DNA of 64,000 nucleotides from Lachnospiraceae bacterium (GTDB taxonomy: Bacteria > Bacillota > Clostridia > Lachnospirales > Lachnospiraceae): NCBI GenBank assembly GCA_021771695.1, contig JAETON010000002.1, positions 99,610 through 163,609 of the forward strand. The letters run 5' to 3'. The notes below the pieces were generated by a model. That model had not been told where the DNA came from. It saw only the letters and a program-made list of their open reading frames with translations, and searched no databases. Positions 25,299 to 34,149 of this stretch are shown here, one piece after another (within the stretch, counting starts at the first letter, position 1; each line of letters begins with the position of its first letter). Made by a program: the position numbers and the translations under genes.

Positions 25299-27029
25299 TT
25301 ATCTTACAAATGCCTGAATCAATCCAAACTTTTCCTTGTCTGTATTCCCTACAGGTGTAACTTTATATTTTTTTAACTGTGCCGGAATAATAAATGTTTC
25401 TCCATAATGTACTTCATACGGTTCAAAACTTCCATCCAAACTTTCCACAATAGCTGTATCACCTTCTACCAAATTCAGCATATTCACGCTTTCTTTTGTA
25501 TCAAGTTCCATAGGTTTTTCAAACCAGTGGCGTCTTGTTTCAATAAATTCCAGTTCATGAAGTCCGGTCCGTTCTTCCTTATAGGAATCTGTTTCTTCCA
25601 ATACCTGTACATGATTGATGAGATTTTCCTTTACCCAATCCGTTGTCCGGCTTAACTGAATATTTTCTTTTCCATGATTGATATGTACTGGTCTTGGTCT
25701 TCCATCTAATCCAATACGCCCCCAATCCCATAACTTAAATGTGAAAATATATGGAGTTGCACTAATTTCCAATACTACCACATTGGAACCTCCACAATGA
25801 ACCGTTCCTGCCGGAATCAAGAAATGATCATGTTTTTTCGCCGGGAAGCAGTTGACATATTTTTCATCCGGGAATCGATAACCACTTTCTTCCTGTGCTT
25901 TTTCTAAATCTCCAATCATCTCATCCAGCTTAATGTCATCTTTTACACCAAGATATACGGTTGCATCTTCTTTTGCATCTAAAATATAATAGCTCTCATC
26001 TTGTGTATAATGCATCCCAAATTTATCTTGAATATACTCTGTCAAAGGATGAACCTGGAGGCTCAGATTGCCACCTTCCATTGTATCCAGATAGTCAAAT
26101 CGGATTGGAAATTCTCTTCCAAAACGGCTGTGTACTTTTGTTCCAAGCAACTCATTCGGATATTGGTGAACCACATTCAGAGAAGGAACTTCCACTCTCA
26201 CATCCCCATATCTCAAATAAAGGCTGTTTTCCTCCGGCACTCCATCAAATGCCCATCCAAAGTTTTCTGCTTCCGGATCCAGATTGAATTTTTCCTTCAT
26301 CCACTGGCCGCCCCATACACTGGCATCAAAATATGGAACAACACGGAATGGTTGTTTCACGGTCAAAGATAAACCGTAGCGGTAATCTTCTCCTGATACC
26401 ATCTTTGGATCATTCTCTACATTTGTATCCAACAAAAAATCAATTTGAGAATGAAGTTGATCTTTCAAGCGGTCACATATTCTCCATTCAAAGAAATATC
26501 CTCTTTTATTTTTCTTTAAAGCATCTTCTTCTGAATTAGAAACTTTCCAGTTTGTTCCGCCTGCGCGATATCTGCACTGACATTCCCATCTGGCAAGATC
26601 TGCATAAATCAGAATATCTGGTTCTGTTACCAAAGAAGCACCTGTTCCATAAATAACAACCAAACCTTTCGCTTTTTCTACTTCTGATTCTGCCTTTTTC
26701 AAAGCATCGGGATCATAAAATTCATCTAATGTCTGATGCGACATGACACCGAATACGCGGTCATCCGTTAAATTTCTTTTTACCATTTTGGTAATGGTGT
26801 CCCCATCAAACGCCAGATCATCCGCAAAAATTTCTAATTCCGGCTGCAATGCATTGACCAAATTTTCCTTAATTTCCTGATTACGAACTCCTATATAACT
26901 TTCAATTGCAATAATTGTTTTTTCCTTCCGGATACTCTTTTTTATTTCTTCTGCAATCTGCTCATATCCTCTCCATGCACCCTGAAATTTTGAAACTTTA
27001 ATTTCAGGATATAAATCATATTTTGCCAT
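25299..27029 (-). CDS. long mannose-6-phosphate isomerase-like protein
   Basis: A 576-residue protein. Residues about 210-576 are a class I phosphomannose isomerase cupin: FDASVWGGQWMKEKF, the zinc motif SLQVHPLTEYIQ, ESYYILDA, and IPAGTVHCGG with a later metal His. These enzymes interconvert mannose-6-P and fructose-6-P. The first 200 residues are an extra domain with EKTIIAIESYIGVRNQEIKE, ADDLAFDG and GVMSHQTLDEF, recalling a nucleoside/phosphoribulokinase fold but without a P-loop GxxxxGK[ST]. Standard bacterial ManA is about 315 residues. It has its own likely promoter at 27082-27110. The exact sugar is uncertain. Confidence 0.78.
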   Translation of the reverse strand: MAKYDLYPEIKVSKFQGAWRGYEQIAEEIKKSIRKEKTIIAIESYIGVRNQEIKENLVNALQPELEIFADDLAFDGDTITKMVKRNLTDDRVFGVMSHQTLDEFYDPDALKKAESEVEKAKGLVVIYGTGASLVTEPDILIYADLARWECQCRYRAGGTNWKVSNSEEDALKKNKRGYFFEWRICDRLKDQLHSQIDFLLDTNVENDPKMVSGEDYRYGLSLTVKQPFRVVPYFDASVWGGQWMKEKFNLDPEAENFGWAFDGVPEENSLYLRYGDVRVEVPSLNVVHQYPNELLGTKVHSRFGREFPIRFDYLDTMEGGNLSLQVHPLTEYIQDKFGMHYTQDESYYILDAKEDATVYLGVKDDIKLDEMIGDLEKAQEESGYRFPDEKYVNCFPAKKHDHFLIPAGTVHCGGSNVVVLEISATPYIFTFKLWDWGRIGLDGRPRPVHINHGKENIQLSRTTDWVKENLINHVQVLEETDSYKEERTGLHELEFIETRRHWFEKPMELDTKESVNMLNLVEGDTAIVESLDGSFEPYEVHYGETFIIPAQLKKYKVTPVGNTDKEKFGLIQAFVR

Positions 27030-27081
27030 CTGATTTCCTCCCTATGATAGATAAATGACATTACACAATTATTTCAATTTT

Positions 27082-27110
27082 ATATTATAAAAAATATTAG
27101 TTCTCTGCAA
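27082..27110 (-). promoter_or_regulatory. promoter candidate for the isomerase-like gene
   Basis: Minus strand -35 TTGCAG (27105-27110), 17-bp spacer, -10 TAATAT (27082-27087), about 53 bp before the start codon and just past the sugar kinase stop. Confidence 0.45.
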
Positions 27111-27123
27111 TACCTGTTATCAA

Positions 27124-28680
27124 TTATTGATTTTTTAATTTCCTAATTTCATTCATTGTATGGAATGCTTCTCTCATGTCCTCCCGAACTAATTTCCTTT
27201 GAAGTCTATATACTTTTCGATAATATTTTGTATTTTCCGAATTTGGCAGATATTCCTCTTTTACTTCCAGATTCTTTTCAAAAGCTGCTTTTAAATCTCT
27301 AATGTCACCTACTGCATAAGCTGCTGTTGCTGCATCCGTCAGAACCGCTCCTTCCGCTGTTTTCAATGTGACAACCTTGCTGTCTATCATATCCGCCTTC
27401 ATCTGATTCCACAAATCTGATTTACTTCCTCCTTCCGTCACAGTAATAACGCTTAAATCCACACCTGCTTTTTTATAAATATCCGTTACGCCGATATAAT
27501 CATATCCAATTGCTTCTAAAATAGCTCTCCATAAAACAGCCTGATCGGTATCCATGGTCATATTCAGGAAACCAGCAGATGCATCTGTATTTTCTCCAAA
27601 TCCTCCTGTCAAATATGGGAGAAACAGCACTCCATTGGAACCTCTTTCCACTCTCTTCGCTCGTTTCGTCAATTCATCAAAATACTCTGAATTATCCGCT
27701 TCATTACAAATATTATCTCGATACCACCGCAGTGCCAATCCGCCAGTACGGATAAATCCCCAATAAAAATATGTATTCTCCAAGGTTCCGCTGTTAAACA
27801 CCAAATCATTTTCCACTTTGCTTAATTCTGGTTTAATCCCATCCGTGGCAATACAGAACATCGCACAGGTGCCTGCCACGTCCGCAGCTTTGTTGACATC
27901 TGTAACTCCACATCCAATCATGGACTGCATGGTATCCCCAGCCCCCGCACAGATCGGTATTCCTGCCGGAAGTCCTGTTTTTTCTGCATATTCTTTACTC
28001 AAATGTCCGATAATGTCCCACGGCTTTTTAATTTTGGGAAGCAGTTCCTGCGGAATTTCCAAAATTTCTAATTGTTCTTTTGACCAAACTTTATTTATAA
28101 CATCATAGCCTAATCCCCATCCTGACAATGCACCCCAGTCAATAAATGCATCTTCTGCTTTTAATCCTGCAAGATTTGCTAAAATATACGGAGCATTGTG
28201 CATGAATTTTTTCCCTTTTTTTTGAAATTCCCCGCTGTTTTTCATGATCCATCTTGCAAACATCGCCGGAAACATACAATTTGGCTGCGGATTTCCCGTT
28301 TCTTTTGCCCAAATATCCAGATCTCTTTCTGCCAGCTTTGCCGCATCCTCTTTGGTACGCGAGTCCAGATAATTAATGTATGGAGTAATTGCATGACAAT
28401 GTTCATCCACTCCGACAATTCCTAAAATAATACCATCTCCAAAAATGGAACGGATTCCTGCCGGATCAAACCCTTTCTCTCTCATCTGTTTTACGCAATT
28501 TTGAATACCTTTCACCGCAGCTTCCAAATAATGATCCGCATCCATATCCACCCATCCGGGATGAGGATATTTCAGCACTGTAGGATTCGTATCTGATGCC
28601 ACACACTCCATGTTCAAATTATAAATTGCAACTTTGACACTCTGAGTTCCTGCATCAAAGCCAAGATAATATTTTTCCAT
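27124..28680 (-). CDS. FGGY-family carbohydrate kinase
   Basis: A 518-residue sugar kinase. The N-terminal phosphate motif is YYLGFDAGTQSVKVAIYN, and domain II has PICAGAGDTMQSMIGCG and VAGTCAMFC. The C-terminal adenosine motif TEGGSKSDLWNQMKADMIDSKV is the FGGY family signature region. The nearest functional group by eye is xylulokinase-like; the pentose or pentitol is not certain. The start at 28680 follows GGAGGATTCA and lies only 12 bases after the ribH stop, so it is translated from the riboflavin operon mRNA and should fall under the FMN riboswitch. That is not a standard riboflavin gene. Confidence 0.85.
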   Translation of the reverse strand: MEKYYLGFDAGTQSVKVAIYNLNMECVASDTNPTVLKYPHPGWVDMDADHYLEAAVKGIQNCVKQMREKGFDPAGIRSIFGDGIILGIVGVDEHCHAITPYINYLDSRTKEDAAKLAERDLDIWAKETGNPQPNCMFPAMFARWIMKNSGEFQKKGKKFMHNAPYILANLAGLKAEDAFIDWGALSGWGLGYDVINKVWSKEQLEILEIPQELLPKIKKPWDIIGHLSKEYAEKTGLPAGIPICAGAGDTMQSMIGCGVTDVNKAADVAGTCAMFCIATDGIKPELSKVENDLVFNSGTLENTYFYWGFIRTGGLALRWYRDNICNEADNSEYFDELTKRAKRVERGSNGVLFLPYLTGGFGENTDASAGFLNMTMDTDQAVLWRAILEAIGYDYIGVTDIYKKAGVDLSVITVTEGGSKSDLWNQMKADMIDSKVVTLKTAEGAVLTDAATAAYAVGDIRDLKAAFEKNLEVKEEYLPNSENTKYYRKVYRLQRKLVREDMREAFHTMNEIRKLKNQ

Positions 28681-28692
28681 TGAATCCTCCAA

Positions 28693-29160
28693 TTATGCTT
28701 CTATTTCTTTTAGTAATTGTGCCATCTCAATGGCAGATAATGCACAATCATATCCCTTATTTCCTGCTTTTGTCCCTGCACGTTCAATTGCCTGCTCAAT
28801 ATTCTCTGTTGTTACGACACCAAACAATACAGGAATTCCCGCTGCCATAGATACCTGCGCAATTCCTTTGGCTGCCTCATTGCACACATAATCATAATGA
28901 GAAGTAGCCCCGCGAATTACAGTGCCAAGACAAATCACCGCATCATACTTTCCGCTTTTTGCCATTTTATCTGCTGCTAAGGGAATCTCAAAAGCACCCG
29001 GCACCCAAGCAACATCTATATCTTCATCCTTCACATTGTGTCGTTTTAGACCGTCCAATGCACCGCTCACCAATTTTGACACGATAAACTCATTAAAACG
29101 TGCTGCCACAATCCCAATCTTCAAACCATCTGCAACTAATTTTCCTTCTAAAACTCTCAT
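28693..29160 (-). CDS. ribH: 6,7-dimethyl-8-ribityllumazine synthase
   Basis: A 155-residue lumazine synthase joining the 4-carbon 3,4-dihydroxy-2-butanone-4-phosphate to the pyrimidine intermediate. Substrate-binding [36 protein letters not shown] and [23 protein letters not shown] with catalytic His are intact. It has normal length and is likely a 60-mer shell-forming type. It lies 17 bp after ribA. Its 4-carbon substrate would need RibB, which is not encoded in this operon. Confidence 0.96.
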   Translation of the reverse strand: MRVLEGKLVADGLKIGIVAARFNEFIVSKLVSGALDGLKRHNVKDEDIDVAWVPGAFEIPLAADKMAKSGKYDAVICLGTVIRGATSHYDYVCNEAAKGIAQVSMAAGIPVLFGVVTTENIEQAIERAGTKAGNKGYDCALSAIEMAQLLKEIEA

Positions 29161-29177
29161 CTTTTTATCTCCTTTTC

Positions 29178-29786
29178 TTAATAAGTCGTCATGTGTCTCA
29201 TTTTTTCCTGTTTTGTTTTCATATATCTTTGATCGTATTGGGTCAACTCCATCTGGATCGGCACCCGCTCTACAATTTCTAATCCAAACTCACTTAATCC
29301 CTCAATTTTCGTTGGATTGTTTGTTAACAAACGCAGCTTCCGAATTCCCAAATCTCTTAAAATGCTGGCTCCGCAGTCATAGGTTCGCAAATCTTCATCA
29401 AAACCCAGCGCCAGATTAGCTTCTACTGTATCCATTCCCTGATCCTGCAGTGCATAAGCCTTTAATTTGTTAATCAAGCCAATTCCTCGTCCTTCCTGCC
29501 GCATATATAAAAGCACACCTCTGCCTTCTTTTTCAATCTGACGAAGCGCTTGATGGAGCTGTCCACCGCAATCGCACCGCAGAGAACCAAATGTGTCCCC
29601 TGTTAAACATTCAGAATGGACTCTGCAAAGTACAGGAGTTCCATCTGCCACATCTCCTTTTATCAATGCTACATGATGTTCTCCATTTACTTGATTTACA
29701 TATCCATGAGCTGTAAATATACCATACTTTGTAGGCATCGGTGTAACCGCCTCACATTTTACAGGGACTTCTTTTACTTTACTCAT
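29178..29786 (-). CDS. ribA: GTP cyclohydrolase II (monofunctional)
   Basis: About 202 residues: the first step of riboflavin synthesis, GTP to 2,5-diamino-6-ribosylamino-pyrimidinone phosphate. Zinc cysteines are in [20 protein letters not shown], catalytic [20 protein letters not shown] is intact, and so is the C-terminal [10 protein letters not shown]. The start at 29786 (or ATG at 29789) follows AAGGAG. In most Firmicutes the gene is a fused ribBA of about 400 residues. Here the N-terminal DHBP synthase half is not present, and ribE ends 13 bp upstream, so there is no room for it. Confidence 0.93.
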   Translation of the reverse strand: MSKVKEVPVKCEAVTPMPTKYGIFTAHGYVNQVNGEHHVALIKGDVADGTPVLCRVHSECLTGDTFGSLRCDCGGQLHQALRQIEKEGRGVLLYMRQEGRGIGLINKLKAYALQDQGMDTVEANLALGFDEDLRTYDCGASILRDLGIRKLRLLTNNPTKIEGLSEFGLEIVERVPIQMELTQYDQRYMKTKQEKMRHMTTY

Positions 29787-29799
29787 CATTTTCTCCTTC

Positions 29800-30453
29800 C
29801 TAAAATCCTGCATTTATCAACGTTTCCATTGTAATTTTTGATGATGTTTTTTCTGATGATATTTCCTTAAAATGCAGTAATTTATCAATATATTTTCCAA
29901 CCATATCATTTTCTAAATTCACCACATCTCCCGGTTTTTTTAATCCAAAATTAGTATTTTCAATGGTATGAGGGATCATCGATACTGAAATTGTGTCACC
30001 GGTAATTTCCGCAATTGTTAAACTGATTCCATCCAGTGCAATGGAACCCTTTTCAATACAGTATTTCATAACCGATTGTGGTACATAAATCGTAAACCAT
30101 ATTGCATTATCGTCTTGACAGATGTCTGTTATCTCACCAACTGCATCTACATGACCTGCTACCATATGACCGCCAAATCTTCCATTGGCTGCCATAGCAC
30201 GTTCTAAATTTACTTTTGCACCCCTTTTCAGCTCTCCCAGGCTGCTTCGATGAAATGTTTCATTCATTACATCTGCTTGAAATATATTTCTATTTATACT
30301 CTTTACCGTCAGACATACTCCATTGACCGCCACACTATCTCCCAATGCCAAATCATCAAATATCTTTTTCCCCTGCATTGTCAAAACTGCTGATTGGCTC
30401 CCTCTTTTTAAGGAAATAACCGTACCCAGTTCTTCTATAATTCCGGTAAACAT
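29800..30453 (-). CDS. ribE: riboflavin synthase alpha chain
   Basis: A 217-residue enzyme that dismutates two lumazine molecules to riboflavin. Duplicated lumazine-binding repeats start with [10 protein letters not shown] and with [16 protein letters not shown]. Conserved [11 protein letters not shown] and [11 protein letters not shown] are in each half. The ATG at 30453 lies inside the 3' end of ribD (19-nt overlap), with GGAAGGTG as ribosome site, so the two are translationally coupled. The longer upstream in-frame extension is rejected because the family starts at MFTGI. Confidence 0.95.
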   Translation of the reverse strand: MFTGIIEELGTVISLKRGSQSAVLTMQGKKIFDDLALGDSVAVNGVCLTVKSINRNIFQADVMNETFHRSSLGELKRGAKVNLERAMAANGRFGGHMVAGHVDAVGEITDICQDDNAIWFTIYVPQSVMKYCIEKGSIALDGISLTIAEITGDTISVSMIPHTIENTNFGLKKPGDVVNLENDMVGKYIDKLLHFKEISSEKTSSKITMETLINAGF

Positions 30454-31535
30454 GTTTTCACCTTCCCTTCCAATAAAATGTCCTGTCCAAGCATCCGGGA
30501 TTGTAAGCCTTCCAAACAAAGAGCATCTCTGATTTTTGCAACTCCCTTACCCTCAACTGGTGTTTTTGCCTTTTCTCCACCCAATATTTTTGGTGCAATA
30601 TAAGCATAAACCTTATTTACATATCCGCTTTTCATCACTGCCTCGTTCAAGATACCTCCACCCTCTACTAACACGCTGTCAATATTTATCTGATGCAGGT
30701 ATTTTAGTAATGCTTTTATAGAGATATGCCCATTCTTCTCCGGTGCTTTCCACACATTACATCCCAAATTTTCCAAACGTTTTATTTTTTCTTGATTTTC
30801 TGATAACGTTGCTATTATCGTCGGAATACGGTCTGCAGTTTGAATAATTTGAGTCTGTTCCAAAATCCGTAATCTGGAATCACAGATAATTCTTGTTGGT
30901 TGATTAGCATCTTCTAGTCTTGCATTCAGCATTGGATCATCTGCCAATACCGTTCCTATACCTGCCATGATACTGCTGTACTTGTGGCGAAGCCAATGCA
31001 CATGTTCTCTGGCCTTTTCACCAGTAATCCATTGGGAATCTCCTGTGTATGAAGCAATTTTTCCATCCAGTGTCATAGCATATTTCAATACTATATATGG
31101 AGTATCCTTCTGAATATAATGGAAAAATACATCGTTCAATTCAGCACATTCCTTTTCAAGAATCCCTGTCTCTACTTCTATTCCATGCTCTCTCAAAATC
31201 TGAATCCCCTTTCCTGCAACCTTCGGATTTGGATCTAAATTTCCCACATACACTTTCTGAATTCCTTTTTCGATAACCACTTCTGTACATGGCGGTGTTT
31301 TTCCATAATGGCAGCAAGGCTCCAAGGTTACATACATTTTGGCACCTTTCGGATCTTCCTTACAATTTTTTAAAGCATTTCTCTCTGCATGAAGACCGCC
31401 AATTCGTTCATGATACCCTTCTCCAATAATTTCACCATTTTTTACAATGACAGCTCCAACCAAAGGATTTGGATTCGTCCATCCAACACCCTTTTTTGCC
31501 AGCATAATTGCCCGCTCCATAAATTTTTTATTCAT
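30435..31535 (-). CDS. ribD: bifunctional pyrimidine deaminase/reductase
   Basis: A 366-residue enzyme. The N-terminal deaminase has HAERNAL and TLEPCCHYGKTPPCTE, with the zinc His and two Cys. The C-terminal NADPH reductase starts near residue 150 with YIVLKYAMTLDGKIAS and has VLVEGGGILNEAVMKSGYV. It performs steps two and three of riboflavin synthesis. It is the first gene of the operon; GGAGATGG lies nine bases before the ATG. The 200-bp leader carries an FMN riboswitch and two terminators, so flavin excess should switch off the whole operon, including the sugar kinase. Confidence 0.96.
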   Translation of the reverse strand: MNKKFMERAIMLAKKGVGWTNPNPLVGAVIVKNGEIIGEGYHERIGGLHAERNALKNCKEDPKGAKMYVTLEPCCHYGKTPPCTEVVIEKGIQKVYVGNLDPNPKVAGKGIQILREHGIEVETGILEKECAELNDVFFHYIQKDTPYIVLKYAMTLDGKIASYTGDSQWITGEKAREHVHWLRHKYSSIMAGIGTVLADDPMLNARLEDANQPTRIICDSRLRILEQTQIIQTADRIPTIIATLSENQEKIKRLENLGCNVWKAPEKNGHISIKALLKYLHQINIDSVLVEGGGILNEAVMKSGYVNKVYAYIAPKILGGEKAKTPVEGKGVAKIRDALCLEGLQSRMLGQDILLEGKVKTCLPEL

Positions 31536-31563
31536 TATAAGCCTCCATCTCCTTTATAACTAG

Positions 31564-31595
31564 AAAAAGACCTTGAAACATAAGTCTTCAAGGTC
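31564..31595 (-). terminator. second terminator in the ribD leader
   Basis: GACCTTGAA and TTCAAGGTC (31569-31595) form a perfect 9-bp stem with a 9-nt loop, followed on the minus strand by five T. It lies only 29 bp before the ribD start codon, inside the leader. Confidence 0.7.
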
Positions 31596-31697
31596 TTTTT
31601 CTATTCATATATTTTTCATATTGTATAATTTACACAACATGTCTTTATTCTATAAAAAGCATGTACTCTCTATACAGTCAAAATCTTTTTTATAAAT

Positions 31698-31730
31698 AAA
31701 AAATCCTGGAATTATAAAATAATCCCAGGA
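31698..31730 (-). terminator. riboswitch expression-platform terminator
   Basis: TCCTGGGATTAT and ATAATTCCAGGA (31704-31730) pair with one mismatch around a three-base loop and run into TTTTTT. It starts 24 nt past the FMN aptamer, the usual place for a transcription-attenuation switch. Confidence 0.8.
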
Positions 31731-31753
31731 CACAAATATACCAAATATCTTTT

Positions 31754-31860
31754 ATCTTCTTCCATCCAGACTATACTGTCGGCTTCGGAATCTCACCGAA
31801 TCATGCCTTACGGCTCGCGGGCTGTACCGCCGGTAGGGAATCACACCCTGCCCTGAAGAT
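31754..31860 (-). promoter_or_regulatory. FMN riboswitch (RFN element)
   Basis: The minus strand carries the highly conserved RFN blocks in order: AGGGCAGGGTG, ATTCCCTACCGGCGGT, AGCCCGCGAGCC, GATTCGGTGAGATTCCGAA, GCCGACAGTATAGTCTGGAT. They are closed by a P1 stem ATCTTC/GAAGAT (31855-31860 with 31754-31759). It binds FMN and represses the ribDEAH transcript. Confidence 0.97.
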
Positions 31861-31932
31861 CGTATTTAATTTCTGGTACTACCATAGCATTAATGTACTT
31901 CGCTGTCAACACAAAATTATAAAGCTTTATAT

Positions 31933-32085
31933 TTATCCCCAATATTTAAATAAATACTCTTCCGCCTCTTTTTGTTTCATTCCAAATTTTATTTTCACTC
32001 TTGATAAAGCAGCTTCCCTTGTTACTTCCAACTCTTTGCAAGTCTCCACTAGTTCCTTTACCCCACGCTCTATTCCGTCTTCTTA
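31933..32085 (-). pseudogene. 3' remnant of an Rpn/PD-(D/E)XK transposase-like gene
   Basis: The minus strand after a TAA reads EDGIERGVKELVETCKELEV, then TREAALSRVKIKF and KEAEEYLFKYWG-stop, about 50 codons. This is the typical C-terminal tail of Rpn-family recombination-promoting nucleases / PD-(D/E)XK transposases that are numerous in Lachnospiraceae. The catalytic domain is gone. It starts directly after the AICAR formyltransferase stop. Confidence 0.6.
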
Positions 32086-32094
32086 TCTATACTT

Positions 32095-33273
32095 TTAGTG
32101 ATGGAACAAACGGATACCTGTAAATGCCATAACCATGTTGTATTTATTACAGCAGTCAATCACTGCTTCATCTCTCACAGAACCACCTGGCTGTGCAATA
32201 TATTTTACACCGCTCTTATAGGCACGTTCAATATTGTCAAAGAATGGGAAAAATGCATCCGAACCAAGAGTTACATTCTGAAGCTGGTCAAGCCATGCTC
32301 TCTTTTCTTCTTTTGTAAATACTTCTGGTTTTTCTTTGAATGTTCTCTGCCAAGCCCCTTCTGCTAACACATCCATATATTCATCTCCAATATACAAATC
32401 AATGGCATTATCTCTGTCTGCACGGCGGATTCCATCAACAAACGGCAGATTCATAACTTTTGGACACTGTCTTAACCACCAGTTATCAGCTTTCTGTCCT
32501 GCCAGACGTGTACAATGTACACGAGACTGCTGTCCTGCGCCGATTCCAATTGCCTGTCCGTCTTTTACAAAGCAAACAGAATTTGACTGTGTATATTTTA
32601 ATGTAATTAAAGAAATCTTCATATCAATTAACGCATTTTCTGGAATTTCTTTATTCTCTGTCACAATATTGGAAAGCAATTCATCATCAATCGCAAGTTC
32701 CTGTCTCCCCTGCTCAAATGTCACTCCATACACCTGTTTATGTTCCAATGGAGCCGGCTTATAATCTTCATCAATCTGAATAATATTATAATTTCCGTTC
32801 TTTTTCTGCATAAGAATTTCCATAGCTTCTTCCGTGTATCCAGGAGCAATCACACCATCGGATACCTCTCTCTTAATCAGACGTGCTGTATCCGCATCAC
32901 ATGGATCAGATAAAGAAATAAAATCTCCAAAAGAAGACATTCTGTCCGCACCTCTGGCTCTTGCATATGCACATGCCAGCGGACTTAAATCTCCCATATC
33001 ATCTACCCAGTAAATTTTCTTTAATGTATTAGACATTGGAAGCCCTACAGAAGCACCTGCCGGAGAAACATGCTTAAAAGAAGTTGCCGCTGGAAGTCCA
33101 GTTGCTTTTTTTAATTCGCGAACTAACTGCCAGCCGTTTAGTGCATCCAGAAAATTGATATATCCTGGTTTTCCATTCAAAACTTTAATTGGTAGATCAC
33201 TTCCATCCGCCATATAAATCTTAGAAGGTTTCTGATTCGGATTACATCCATATTTTAATTCTAATTCTTTCAT
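32095..33273 (-). CDS. AICAR formyltransferase (standalone)
   Basis: A 392-residue phosphoribosylaminoimidazolecarboxamide formyltransferase: the ninth step of purine synthesis, adding a formyl group from 10-formyl-THF. It has LKYGCNPNQKPSKIY, the catalytic TSFKHVSPAGASVG with the K-H pair, LKYTQSNSV, and GAGQQSRVHCTRLAG. It lacks the IMP cyclohydrolase domain that is fused in ordinary PurH (about 510 residues). That step is supplied by the PurO-type gene 33 bp upstream, so the two form an operon. Such split enzymes occur in some Clostridia. Confidence 0.92.
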   Translation of the reverse strand: MKELELKYGCNPNQKPSKIYMADGSDLPIKVLNGKPGYINFLDALNGWQLVRELKKATGLPAATSFKHVSPAGASVGLPMSNTLKKIYWVDDMGDLSPLACAYARARGADRMSSFGDFISLSDPCDADTARLIKREVSDGVIAPGYTEEAMEILMQKKNGNYNIIQIDEDYKPAPLEHKQVYGVTFEQGRQELAIDDELLSNIVTENKEIPENALIDMKISLITLKYTQSNSVCFVKDGQAIGIGAGQQSRVHCTRLAGQKADNWWLRQCPKVMNLPFVDGIRRADRDNAIDLYIGDEYMDVLAEGAWQRTFKEKPEVFTKEEKRAWLDQLQNVTLGSDAFFPFFDNIERAYKSGVKYIAQPGGSVRDEAVIDCCNKYNMVMAFTGIRLFHH

Positions 33274-33306
33274 TCTTTTCTCCTTTTTGTATACTCAGTC
33301 TTTCTC

Positions 33307-34026
33307 TTATTTGTTCTTATTTATGATTCTTGTTTCATATTCCCCGGTAGCAATATCAATAAAACGTACGAATAATGAAACTTTATTTTCTTCATTCAAG
33401 CTTTCCCAAACATTCTTTGTAAAATCATCAATATCATTTGGCACTGCTACCAGCTTTGGCTCTCCCTCAAAACTTGGCAGTGGATTTCCGTCATGCATAT
33501 AGGTGTGAATGAAATGTCCTTCTCCTGCTATTGGATTTTCATAAGTAAATGTATAGCGGCTGCAGCTTTCCGGATTTCCATTGTTACTCTTTAAAATGGA
33601 CATTGCATAATGAAATGTCCCATCTTCTACCTGCATAATTCCAGAAATTCTTGGTGTATAATTCGGTCCATCCGGTTCAAATTCACGGCTTCTTAGAGAC
33701 TGTTCAAATGTTAATCCTTTTTCCATTCCTTCATAAACGGTATCTGTCTGATCTCCATTGGTTACAATGGTTTTATTTCCGATGACACGTACCGGTGCGT
33801 AAATAATCAAACTGGGATCTGTAAGTTTTGATTCATCAAATGCCTGTGTACGGATTCCTTCTCCTTCTTCAGCAAACACACGGTTCCTGCTGTTTTCACT
33901 TCGTCCCATAATAAAGTATGCAGTTGCTGCCTTTGTTCCGTCTTCTGTTTTTCCAATAACGATTCCACGTCCAGGGTAAGCATTTTCCTTTAATTCCTGT
34001 TCCAGTGATAACATTTTCATCGACAT
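33307..34026 (-). CDS. purO: IMP cyclohydrolase, PurO type
   Basis: A 239-residue protein of the archaeal-style IMP cyclohydrolase family, closing the purine ring (last step to IMP). It has NAYPGRGIVIGKTEDG, AYFIMGRSENSRNRVF, and DPSLIIYAPVRV. Later parts GPNYTPRISGIM and SCSRYTFTYENPIAGEGHFIHTY are family signatures. It starts at 34026 with AAGGAG; a second ATG six bases in is also possible. It is directly upstream of the standalone AICAR formyltransferase that makes its substrate. Confidence 0.9.
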   Translation of the reverse strand: MSMKMLSLEQELKENAYPGRGIVIGKTEDGTKAATAYFIMGRSENSRNRVFAEEGEGIRTQAFDESKLTDPSLIIYAPVRVIGNKTIVTNGDQTDTVYEGMEKGLTFEQSLRSREFEPDGPNYTPRISGIMQVEDGTFHYAMSILKSNNGNPESCSRYTFTYENPIAGEGHFIHTYMHDGNPLPSFEGEPKLVAVPNDIDDFTKNVWESLNEENKVSLFVRFIDIATGEYETRIINKNK

Positions 34027-34099
34027 TTTCTCCTTTTACTATCTTGTTTTCTCTTACTTTAGGCTATCCTGTTTAGATATTTTACCATACCTTTTTCAT

Positions 34100-34136
34100 A
34101 AAGAAAAGAACAAAGCGAACCAAATTCGCTTTGTTC
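34100..34136 (-). terminator. rho-independent terminator after dapL
   Basis: GAACAAAGCGAA and TTCGCTTTGTTC (34108-34136) form a perfect 12-bp stem with a five-base loop, then TTTTCTTT on the minus strand. It ends the carA-to-dapL operon. Confidence 0.88.
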
Positions 34137-34149
34137 CCATAACATTTTC

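Noticed and set aside
29178..29813. ribA as a truncated ribBA pseudogene
   Set aside because: It has its own ribosome site and an N-terminus like that of standalone RibA, and ribE ends just upstream without a lesion.
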